A stretch of DNA of 64,000 bases from Phlebotomus papatasi (taxonomy: Eukaryota > Arthropoda > Insecta > Diptera > Psychodidae), in assembly GCF_024763615.1 (NCBI RefSeq), contig NC_077224.1:3100001-3164000 (forward strand). Reading direction: 5' to 3'. The first letter of the stretch is position 1, and each line of letters begins with the position of its first letter. Made by a program: the position numbers and the translations under genes. Below the pieces are notes generated by a model, which was given only the letters and a program-made list of their open reading frames with translations, made no database searches and was not told the DNA's origin. Shown in pieces: positions 55,216 to 64,000 of the stretch.

Positions 55216-57955
55216 CTGCAATATCAACAAGCAAATACCCAGGTGAGAAGAATCTTTGGTCATTCTTTTCTTTTCCTCTTTTCATTTCTCATTCATCCCA
55301 TTTTGCCCATTCATCAGTTTCTTTCCATTCTATTGGCATGTTTGCCAAAATACCGCAACATATTATTTTCTTCATTTTACAACGTAGTATTTTGAATGTG
55401 ATGATAAAGAAGAAGTGCAATAACATTTGGACTTATTTCATTAAAATTCATTGCCTTCCGATGAATTTTAATGAAATAATAAACTTAACGAAAAATCTTT
55501 TAGAACTAGTTGAAGAATATTAGAAGAAGATAAAAGACATGAAATTAGAAAGTATGAATTATTATCATATTTTATTTAAAATCAGCCGGAAGTGACTCTA
55601 AAATTCAGAGTTTCGCATCTAAGTTTACAAGTAACATCTTAACGAAAATTCCATTTAACACTTTATGAATTTTAAATTAGTAATAAAAATTTATATCTCT
55701 ACTAAATATTCAATTCAAAATCAAAAATGAAGAGCATACTAAATGATAGGAGAATCTAAAACAAGAGTGATAATCAAAGAAAACTTAACGAAAGATATTT
55801 AACGTAGTGTGAGCCTACCTTTTCCTCAAACACATTATAGAATATTTAGTTTTTAATTCTTCTGAACTCAATCAAAACAAGCTTTCACAAGATGAAACAA
55901 TGAAATGGAAAACTGAACGAAATACTGATTTTACACAAATATGGTCTTTTTACAAAATAACGAAATAGCTTCAAGCAACACTGAATAATGTTACTGAGGA
56001 TAATTGTGCTATCTCTGGGCAAATTTATAAATTAAAAAGTGTTTTTGATCTTCTATTATTCACTGGCAATCGAACGGGACGAATATTTCGTTAAGTAGGC
56101 AGACTGATAGAATTAACATTATTTGAATAAAACTCATTCTTTAACTGCATAAAAATTTTAAATACACAAAGAATTACCAAAAAAGTTATTTTTTTTTTGT
56201 TTCGAAGACTTTCGTTAAGTTTCACAATTATTCTGCATGAAGGCTTTGTACTTGTAATGCTTCTTTTTAACTTAGTTTAAGAAAAACAAGATTCAAAACA
56301 AATATGGGGAAAATTGCCGGAACAACTTAGTATATAACGAAACCCGCCCTGAAAAAATTCATCTTGCAAATCAGTTTTTTCGGCAATTTTCCTTATAATA
56401 GTTTTGAACCTTCTTTTTTGACCAAGTTAAAAAAAAGTACAAAGATTTCATACAGAAAAACAAAAAAATGAATTTGTTGTGTATTTAAAATGTATTTAAA
56501 ATTTTTACGCAGTTAAAGAATGATTTTTACTCGAATGATACTGAATCTGTCAGTCTGCTTACTTAACGAAACATTAACATTCAACTTGACGATAGTTAGG
56601 AGGTAATTCAGCATTGATTTTACGCATATAATTATAAAACTTGAAATGTTTAACGATTAAATTTTTAAAAAGAAACAGAGACACGAAAAACTGAACGAAA
56701 GTCCGGTGTTACACCAAGAATTTGCTTTCAAGGCCTCTACATATTGGGAGCCGTTTTCGTCAAAAATCGCATTTTCGATAGAAATTTGATGTTTTTTCTA
56801 CCTACAACAGTGCGAACTATTTCCTTCAAAAGAGCAATTTTTGACGAAACCCGCTTACAATGTGTAGACACGCTTACAAAATAACGAAATTGATGCAAGG
56901 AACGCCCAGTGATACACTGAGAAAACTTTTGTTATCTATGAGAAAAACTAAGCTAATGGAAAAGCACTTTTTAGCTTTTATTGTTTGGAAATTGAACTGG
57001 ACGAAAGATTTAACGAAATCCGCTCTGATAGAAAAACTTCGTACCACTGTTTGTTAGGCATTTGTCAAAAGTCAGTTATTTAGTCGATTTTGAATTTTTT
57101 TTTTTTATTATCTTATAAAAGATTGTTCTTCTGAAAGCTTTTCACGAAAGATAGGGGAGACTGGGGCAGTAGTCAAAAAGGGATAGCACGAAACACTGAT
57201 ATTTATATCTTCAGTGTACCATTTCTTCAATATACAAGGATTACTATGGTATCTATCAATTTACTGCTACCACGTGTTTACTTTTGCTCTAGTTTTCCCT
57301 ACCTAAAAAACTTAACGAAACGTTCTGAAATATTACAGCTGCTTTTCTTTTTATTATTTATTTGTATTTGGAATACTACTATACGGTTATTTTACGCATT
57401 CAATGAATTCTTTTTGCTCAAATGATACTAAATGCTTCAGTCTCCTTACTTAACGAAATATTAAAGTTCAACTTAACGATAAATCGAAACTGGTTCAGCG
57501 TTGCCGTCTTGTTCGTTGGATAATAAAATTGAAGATTTTAATGATAAAATTTTAAGTCATGATATATTTAGAGTAATTCTGCTAAAACTTAATGAAACGT
57601 TCTGAAATATTGCAGTTGCTTTTTTTATTATTATTTATTTGTATTTGGAATACTACTATATGGTTATTTTACGCATTCAATGAATTCTTTTCGCGCAAAT
57701 GATACTAAATGCTTTAGTTTTTTTACTTAACGAAATATTAACGTTCAACTTAACGATAAATAGAACCAGATTCAGCGTTGCCTTCTTGTTCATTGGATAA
57801 TAAAATTGAAGATTTTAATAATAAAATTTTAGGCAAGAATGATTTAGAGTAATTCAGCAAAACTTAACGAAGCTTCAGAAAGGTAATAAATTCGACTGTA
57901 TATTTGGGGTGTATTTGTTTCCCTTAAAAATCTAATCACTAATCCAATTTGAACC
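55216..57955. repeat. Intron with dispersed CTTAACGAA motif, part 2
   Basis: The word recurs near 55482, 55636, 55783, 56560, 57309, 57446, 57470, 57726, 57749 and 57859, with variants (AACTGAACGAAA, AACTTGACGA). Two copies are in the opposite orientation near 56090 and 56206 (TTTCGTTAAG). No exon is supported between 55216 and 58650. Confidence 0.75.
57300..57865. repeat. Tandem duplication, about 283-bp unit
   Basis: Two copies beginning AAACTTAACGAAACGTTCTG (57307) and AAACTTAATGAAACGTTCTG (57589) stay colinear for about 270 bp, including CTACTATA-GGTTATTTTACG and GGATAATAAAATTGAAGATT. They are much more alike than the 300-bp units at 52-54 kb, so this is a younger duplication of the same kind. 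Confidence 0.9.
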
Positions 57956-57959
57956 CCTT

Positions 57960-58310
57960 GTAATCAACTCTTGTTTTGGCACGTTGCAGCAAATTATTGT
58001 CCTAATCGGAAGTTAGATATTTAAAAGCTTATCTCTCCCTCTGTTCATAATTTTTTCACACGAACCATTCACTGGTTTTATATGCAAATTAGCTCCCCAA
58101 TCTACCATGGTATTGTATTTCACAGAGAGGGATGAAATTTCATTAGGGAGGCAGGGATGGATAAACATAAACATATGCAAGTTCTAAATTAGTTCACTGG
58201 CCGTCAGCCGTGTTTAGAGTGACGTCAACGCGACTGAATTTGGCAATTTAATCATTTTGACGTCAGTGCAATTTATTCCCAGATTCGTGGTATCAAATAG
58301 TATCCTCAGC
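57960..58310. promoter_or_regulatory. Candidate enhancer with paired CRE palindromes
   Basis: Non-repetitive intron segment close to the 58651 donor. Perfect TGACGTCA (CRE, CREB/ATF site) occurs at 58220-58227 and 58258-58265. A POU octamer ATGCAAAT is at 58082-58089 and two forkhead-like TAAACA words are in ATAAACATAAACA at about 58160-58173. The cluster contrasts with the repeat-rich surroundings. Enhancer activity is inference. Confidence 0.4.
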
Positions 58311-58650
58311 AGTTTGAATGTTTGTGCAGGGATTTGAAAAAGTTATCACTTTAATGGTCATGCTATTTTGGGTTGCAATGTCCTTAAGTGTTTGCGAATT
58401 TATTGGGTGGTTAAATGAAGATGTTAGTGAAGAGAGTATGAGCATCTGTAGGTTGAGGTTAATAGGTCATCTGAGAAGAGTTTGCAAATATAGTCAATCA
58501 CGCTATTTATAGATGGTTTTTTTTTTAAAAGATAATCTCTCAATCGCACGAAGTCAGGAGATGACAGAAGAAATGTCTTATTGGTAGTTAATTGTGTGCC
58601 TCGTGCGCGAAACTTGAAGAATGTATCTTTGGGATTGTTGGGATACTTAC

Positions 58651-59146
58651 CGACATCATTTGTCTGCATCATGTGGTCATCTTCGTCATCGTCGTCCGGT
58701 GAGGTGGGGCGCTCTTCGGCAGAGAGACAGGTGACTGTGGTGGTGGTGGTCGTGGCGGTTGTGGATTGCGTGGAGAGTTGCAATGGTTCATCCTCCATTG
58801 TCACCTCCATGGAAGGCGGCCGGTCTGGGTGATCCCTGTGCGCCCGGCGACTTCCATAGAGTGCCAGTGGAGTCGGTGAGGATGATTGGTGGTGCCTGAG
58901 GGCTGTGGGTGATGGTGTACCCCGTTCACCCGAACCCTGATCACCACCTACGCGACTACTGGACGATCCAGTGCCACCTCCGGACGTCGCCAAGGTGCTG
59001 AGTGTACTCTTTAGCGGGGATGTGGGAATTGTGTCCGAATGCTCCGATTTCAGTGGAATACTCGAGTGGGATCGTAAACGGTCTGCGTCTCTCTCAGATT
59101 CCCGAGGAGCTGTGCTCTGATTTGTCATTTCTGCCAAACCTTTCAC
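58651..59146 (-). CDS. BTB-ZF gene exon: end of BTB and acidic linker
   Basis: Acceptor AAAATCAG ends at 59147 and donor GTCG|GTAAGT at 58650; 496 nt, phase 0 in and 1 out. It begins VKGLAEMTNQS, which completes the last BTB helix (LKTAESLK-VKGLAEM), then the charged TAPRESERDADRLRSH. A Ser/Gly-rich region and a PSMEVTMEDEPLQLS motif follow, then a Thr tract (TTATTTTTTVT) and a very acidic patch (SPDDDDEDDHMMQTND). The acidic patch could serve as an activation or interaction surface (inference). The upstream open sequence before VKG contains no BTB and is intronic. Confidence 0.92.
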
Positions 59147-59860
59147 CTGATTTTCCGCGAAGAACAAAACAATAAAGAGATTTTTAGATCCTTCGATTAA
59201 CAGATTATTCCAGAACTTAAATTCACGCAGGGGGTCCGTGGTGCAATTGGTAAGAGCGATCGACACGGGCGATGTAACCCCTGGCTCGACTATCATAGTT
59301 GTGAAGTGTCTGAAATACTATATACCTCTCTCTCCGGCTTTTCTTAATATTAATATTAATATTAATCTTATATGTGACACCACGGTCAGTTCGTATTCAA
59401 AAATACGATAAAACGGCCTACATATTTCAAAGGATTCCCAATTCAAACGTGTTCCACTTGTCCATATTCTAGCCTTTTGACAATCAATTTGAACATCACA
59501 CAGCACATATTTCCCAGATTTTAACAGGAATATGTTTCCTAATAAAAACTGAAGCTATTTTTCACTTTTTCTTGTAAAAATTTTGCAGATATTGCACCGC
59601 GACTTAAACAAATTTGCTCGTAGTTCTTGTATAATTTTGGCGAACATTATGAAATATGTATTTTTAGATAGCTTTTAATGCACAATTTCGAAATATATCA
59701 GACTGATAAGTCAATTCTCTTTAGGAAAACACTTGCCAATAGCCTTCAGTATCTCTATGCAAAAACGTATGGAAAAATGAAATGTCGAGAGGCCCCTGTC
59801 TTCAAGAGTAACAATTAAAGTTTTCGAGCATCAATTTAGTGTACCATCTTACTAAGGCTT
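59147..59860. other. Intron with tRNA-like fragment and a MITE end
   Basis: At about 59228-59290 the segment GGGGGTCCGTGGTGCAATTG followed by GTAAGAGC has an A-box-like D-arm, but the remainder does not fold into a clean cloverleaf; it may be a decayed tRNA-derived SINE. At about 59325-59380, CTCTCTCCGGCTTTTCTTA, an (ATTAAT)n run and CTTATATGTGAC match the right end of the 60151-60493 element. At 59411-59480 there is the repeat shared with 19755-19840. Confidence 0.45.
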
Positions 59861-59861
59861 A

Positions 59862-60150
59862 CAGTGACTAATATGGGTTCCAAACAGAATTGAGTTTTAG
59901 ACAAAAAATAATTATACGTTCATTACCGGTTCATAATCGATTGAAATCATTGGGAATCAGTTTAACCTTGTCAGAAATTCCAAGACCTTTCCAATAAGCC
60001 TAAACACGACCACATTTGCTCGAAAAATACGCTTTTTAGAGCCTTTAATCCTTTGACCTTGAAAAACCGTTTTTAGGAATGATTAAACGGTATTTTTGTA
60101 TGAGGACGAAAAGTCCGCCAAGGCAACTTCTTTAACATATTCATGACCAT
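59862..60150. repeat. Dispersed repeat family copy 3
   Basis: CATTACCGGTTCATAATCG, GTCAGAAATTCCAAGACC, TTTTAGAGCCTTTAATCC and GGAATGATTAAACGGTATTT follow the order of the 27470-27690 copy in the same orientation. Confidence 0.75.
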
Positions 60151-60493
60151 GTCACATATAAGATTAATATTAAGTTTAATACTTTCTGAACTGCGAGAAT
60201 GCCAAAAAAAGATAGCAAGTGTTTTACCTTGCCCCTCTCTCGCGTTTCGCTCGAAAACTCACCGAATCACAGTTGGCACTCATGGAAAATTGCTTGAATT
60301 GCTTGTAATACGATTCAGAAAGCAATTAATACGATTCAGAAAACAATTAATACGAAGAGTAATATCTCACTCGTCGTATTACTCCACTAGAGTGTACTCT
60401 TTCTTGCACACGTGATTTTTCATTTGAAATTTTGCATACTATACACCTCTCTTTCCGTTTTTTCTTACTCTTCGTATTATTCTTATATGTGAC
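60151..60493. mobile_element. MITE, 343 bp, GTCACATATAAGA ends
   Basis: GTCACATATAAGATTAATAT on the left pairs with TATTCTTATATGTGAC on the right. The interior has repeated TTAATACGATTCAGAAA words and an AATACGAAGAGTAA / TCGTATTACTC inverted pair. A solo right end of the same family is at about 59325-59380. Confidence 0.8.
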
Positions 60494-60604
60494 TACTTCT
60501 GTACGGAAAGAATACATTGATTGCTAAATTAAAAAAAATATTCCAAAATAAGAAAAATCCTTAAGAAAAGTAGGTTGTAGAACAAATAAAAAATAAGTCC
60601 GAGA

Positions 60605-60890
60605 AAGGTACCAATTTATGGATATATTACCGATTCATTACTGATTAAGTCCTATGGAGTCGGGTTGGATTTTTTAATATCTTTCAAAAAAATCCAAATT
60701 CAAGCAAATCGGTTGAAAAATAGGCTTTCCAAAAGTGGTTAAGTGTTAAGTGGAACATAGTGTCTAAGGACGAAATATGCGCCTTGACTGAACTGAACTA
60801 TTTAAACTACCTCTAAAACATATTCGAAAATGAAAGAAATTGTAGGAGCCGTTTTCGAAATAAATCAAATAAAAATGATCCGAAAATTGA
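60605..60890. repeat. Dispersed repeat family copy 4 (degenerate)
   Basis: TATTACCGATTCATTACTG, GTCTAAGGACGAAATATG, CCTCTAAAACATATTCG and AAAATGAAAGAAATTG correspond to blocks of the 27470-27730 copy. The homology is weak and interrupted. Confidence 0.55.
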
Positions 60891-61875
60891 GGATTTCATT
60901 TTCGAAAGGATATTCAAAATTAAAAAAAAACAATAGAGGCCACAGTCTTAAAAAAGTTTAGACATCATTAATAATGAAAATTAGTTGATCGGGTGATTAT
61001 TATCAAATCTATTTAAAATGGTTCTCACAATCTTAAAAAAATCTCATATTAATTTTATTACTAATTAGAACATAAGGCAATATTTACGTGGATAAGTTTG
61101 CGGCAATTATTTCATAATGGTTTCATACAATTATATTTGCTTAAATGAAATCCATATCCCAACTAATATTGGTCACTAGTTAGTTATGATAACTAAATAA
61201 AAAAGATACTGTAAGTCATATTGATCAACTATTTCATTTAGCAGGTCGTGTCCCTTCTTGTAATATGTACTTTTGCATTCCTTATTAATCAAAATAGTGT
61301 TGTACAAAAGGATTTTTCTCAAACCTTTCCTGAATTTTGGGACAGCTCAAAAGAATATGAGTCTTCCAGCTCAAAATTTCATCCCAATATTTTTGTTGTA
61401 ATATCGGCAATTATTCACATTTAACACAAATGGCTGTATTCAACTAAATTATTAAAAGCATTTTATAGTGAAAATGACTTATTTCTAAGGAATTAAACAA
61501 TTTTCACATTAAAAAAAACCTCTCATTTTCTCTACGTGAATTTTCGCGGCATTTCGAAGAATGCCAACAGGCACTACAAAATTCACTTCGGTTTTTCTTT
61601 TAGCTCAGGCCTGCCCTAACTCAAAGGTGCCCGACTTCCCCTTACTAATATCATACAAAGACTACACACAGAAAAATTTTGACTCTAAATTTAAGAATAT
61701 AAGATCCTGGGAACTTAAATTGGACGTGAATCCCCGAGGCGTTTAAGTTTAGAAGCTCTGAGCGAAAGAAATGGGCTAGAATTTCTAGCTCTTTCAAGTT
61801 AAGAGATCGGGAACTTAAGTTCAGCATTAGCTCAAAATGAAAAATGTATTGAGATTTGCAAATTATGATTAAAAC
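60891..61875. other. Intron stretch, no feature seen
   Basis: AT-rich, with no supported exon, RNA or organised repeat. Confidence 0.45.
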
Positions 61876-61877
61876 TA

Positions 61878-62114
61878 AGGTAAAGTACCCTTACTCGACC
61901 GGGTTCCTCTATTCGACCGGTGGGTCAATTTTTGAATATTTGATGGTGAATTTCATCAATTTCTATGAATTTGTCACTGATTCGTATTATTTAAAGAATA
62001 ATTGACCTATTAATGTTAGATCATACACAAAATATTATAGCAAAAATAATTAAATTGAATAAATAAATCTACCGGTCGAATAGAGGAACCGGTCGAATAA
62101 AGGGTACTTTACCT
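61878..62114. mobile_element. MITE, 237 bp, AGGTAAAGTACCC ends, TA flanks
   Basis: Arms of about 50 bp: AGGTAAAGTACCCTTACTCG, GTTCCTCTATTCGACCGGT on the left and ACCGGTCGAATAGAGGAACC, GGGTACTTTACCT on the right. TA lies outside both ends (61876-61877, 62115-62116), consistent with a Tc1/mariner-type MITE. A diverged relative lies at about 35650-36180. Confidence 0.9.
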
Positions 62115-62305
62115 TAAATGACCAAGGATTTAGAATTAGGGCATTGGCATTCATTGGATGGAATTTGAAATTAAATTCCTGGGTATTTCTGTTTAAGAAT
62201 TTTCCATTTTTCTGTGTGTACCAAAATATCCCCTTGCCGTATAAGTTGCTTAGTTTCAAATTGCACCTTTGTCATAAATTTCTTCTTGACGCTTCCTGAA
62301 CTTAC

Positions 62306-62497
62306 CTTAAGAGACTCGGCCGTCTTGAGAAGTGCTGATAACTGGCAATATTGCACGTTCACCTCACCCTTGTACATGAATTCTACGAGTGTTTTCAATT
62401 CGGCAAAGCGAACGTCCTTCAATATCACAATTGGATGTCTGGCAGGATGGTCCAGAAATAAGCTTTGGAAGTAGGATGAACAAGCCGACAGGACTAC
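62306..62497 (-). CDS. BTB/POZ domain exon (C-terminal half) of the BTB-ZF gene
   Basis: Acceptor TTTGCAG ends at 62498 and donor CTTAAG|GTAAG at 62305; 192 nt, phase 0 in and out, 64 residues. The sequence VVLSACSSYFQSLFLDHPAR, HPIVILKDVRFAELKTLVEF, MYKGEVNVQYCQLSALLKTA, ESLK carries the hallmark blocks of insect BTB domains (VVLSACSxYF, HPIVILKDV, FMYKGEVNV). The preceding LRWNN and DVTLACEG half is absent here and no such exon is visible from 62498 to 64000, so it lies beyond the edge. BTB mediates homo- and hetero-dimerisation. The MITE at 61878-62114 lies 190 bp downstream in the next intron. Confidence 0.97.
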
Positions 62498-64000
62498 CTG
62501 CAAATAAACGATAAAATAACCAAGTTTTGGTTAGAAATCACATTGTTGTTGAGGTCTCTATAAATTAGTTTATTTATATTGCTCGACAAAATGTCCAAAG
62601 GAGGTAAAGTTTGCGCTCCCTGAAAAGCCAATTTGTTCATAAAGTTGTTTGAAATTGGGGTCTAGAAGCTACTTTGGCGACGTGGTATATTCACAGAGGC
62701 AGAAAGGGAGTATTAGAAACTGAAGAATTTAAGAGGTATATGATTTATTTACTATTTCACATTTCTCAACATTTTTAATTTTGAGGAAACTGCTGTATGT
62801 AAAGAAAAAAATGCCCCGCGCAGTATTTACTCATGTGCGAGGGAGAAGTTTTAGCATTTAAGTGATTGATTTATTATTGGCAGGAGAACAGATTAGTGGG
62901 ATGTGGAGAGGACTGACCAGAAAGGTAGAGAAAACAACCATTAGGAAGAAATGGAATTGAAAAGGAAAAAAAAGAATGTAAGATGATCGAAAGGGAAGAC
63001 TAATACACGCAAGAAATTGGCCATAAGAAGTCATTTTCTCTGCAATATTTCTTTAAGTAAATCTCAAGATTTTAGCTTATACAAGTTTTCTGGTGGACAT
63101 TTATGTCATTTTTGTATTATATGCATCTCTACCACCTTCCTACCCAGAGGCGGAAAAATTTCAATTATTGCCAAATGCGAAACGAATTGGGAATGATATT
63201 TAAACAGGCATCACGTACAGCATTAACTAAATACTCTCTTATGATGGTCATGTTATATACAAACATTGCAAAAACGAAAAGAAAAAAAACCATGAAAAGG
63301 TTCGACGAGGTAACGTTGTGAACGGCAGTGGAGACGCCTAGTACTTTCGTGTTACTACCTAAAAATTACTTGATATCTCTTCGCACATATATCTCTCCCT
63401 TTTCACATGTCCATTCAGCAAATAAATAATTCACCCCAGTTTCGTGATTTATTCCCTAATAATTCCACCATATCAATTTAAGCAAGTTAATATCTTCTCC
63501 TCTTGGTCGACTATCGCGCAAGACGTTTGCTCGCCTCTAATATATTTTACAATAAGACGTTTCCAGGCGCTCTTTCTGTGTGTGTGGTAGGCGAATAAAA
63601 TTTTTCAAGTGGCCAACAAATTTAAATATCGTGTTCCTCCGGCACATAGTACAAGACAACTTCCTGACTTGCTCTCATGTGCTTCGGTGTGACAGAAATG
63701 GCTCAATAAATTGGCGTTTTATCATTCGCTTTCGCCATTCGTTGCCGCCATCCACTTTATTGGCTATTTGCACAATCGCACATGGGAAGTTTGGGTGTGA
63801 ACTGAGTGAGAATTGTACGCAACATTAAAGTGCATATTTTATATGCTAAATCAAAATCCACATAAAGTTTAATCAGCTTCCAAAATGATTCAATTAGTAC
63901 TAAGCATACAGATAGACACGCATTATTATTATTAGTTTTTCTTATGAATGAATCTGAATGTATGACCAAAGCCCTGTAAAGTTTAAGTAGCTTACTGGAA
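62498..64000. other. Intron upstream of the BTB exon
   Basis: About 1.5 kb without a recognised exon, RNA or organised repeat. A minus-strand exon encoding the LRWNN-type BTB N-terminus was looked for and not found. Confidence 0.5.

Larger units (their letters stand above)
24796..62497 (-). other. Gene span: BTB/POZ and C2H2 zinc-finger transcription factor (six exons visible)
   Basis: Gene-level entry joining six minus-strand exons: 62497-62306, 59146-58651, 55215-54977, 52360-52280, 44080-43447 and 24944-24796. Every border has AG acceptor and GT donor dinucleotides. Exon-end phases (0, 1, 0, 0, 1) match the next acceptor in every case, giving about 596 visible residues: BTB C-terminal half, a low-complexity Ser/Gly/acidic linker, then four C2H2 fingers and a TAA stop. 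BTB-ZF proteins of this class are nuclear DNA-binding regulators that dimerise through BTB; this is family knowledge. Phrases such as FMYKGEVNV and LKTAESLKVKGLAEM place it in the insect TTK-type BTB group. From memory it resembles Drosophila CG34376-like proteins, but that is not checked, so no symbol is given. The first BTB exon(s), promoter and 5' UTR must lie past the right edge. Confidence 0.88.

Noticed and set aside
54902..55285. Taking the 127-codon open frame as a stand-alone gene
   Set aside because: Only 55215-54977 has splice borders and phases matching the BTB-ZF chain; the extensions are intron.
59228..59290. A functional tRNA
   Set aside because: An A-box-like D-arm is present but the anticodon and T arms do not form clean stems, so only a SINE relic is considered.
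58424..59296. Taking the 290-codon open frame as a stand-alone gene
   Set aside because: The BTB-completing VKGLAEM starts right after an acceptor at 59147, and GTAAGT ends the exon at 58650. The outer parts are intron read-through.

Overview
The window looks like one stretch of an AT-rich insect genome, probably a dipteran or another holometabolous insect. It is dominated by long introns of a minus-strand transcription factor gene. Exons of a BTB/POZ plus C2H2 zinc-finger protein (TTK/BAB/LOLA/Broad-type BTB) can be assembled at 62497-62306, 59146-58651, 55215-54977, 52360-52280, 44080-43447 and 24944-24796. All have GT/AG borders and agreeing codon phases. The N-terminal half of the BTB domain must lie beyond position 64000. 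Two more minus-strand exons, 4719-4526 and 942-1 (three further C2H2 fingers, running off the left edge), also join in phase. They are best read as an alternative 3' end of the same gene, though a separate downstream gene cannot be excluded.

Between the zinc-finger exons at 43.4 kb and 24.9 kb sits a DNA transposon of about 12.7 kb (about 28636-41330). It has terminal inverted repeats of 112-117 bp and a subterminal satellite of about seven 176-bp units. It carries two plus-strand genes: a CACTA/EnSpm (CMC)-like DDE transposase of 690 residues, and a seven-exon gene for a coiled-coil plus DUF4806-like protein in which one 42-nt exon has been tandemly duplicated. A tRNA-like unit, several MITEs and a Tc1-like relic are nested inside it.

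The remaining introns are packed with small non-autonomous elements. These include PIF/Harbinger-type MITEs with TTA duplications, CACTG-ended MITEs nested inside another MITE, and TA-flanked MITEs. Tandem arrays have periods of about 20, 30, 75, 215 and 300 bp.

The least explained signals are three motif fields: CTTAACGAA (50 or more sites, 48.8-57.9 kb, related sites at 7.2-8.3 kb), AACTGCTAGAAT (about 11 sites, 19.5-21.5 kb) and GATCGA (22.5-24.3 kb). In each, a short word recurs in mostly one orientation while the flanks are largely unalignable. A non-repetitive intron segment with two perfect TGACGTCA palindromes 38 bp apart, an octamer and forkhead-like words (about 58.0-58.3 kb) is a candidate enhancer. 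No prokaryotic features, CRISPR arrays or rRNA were seen.
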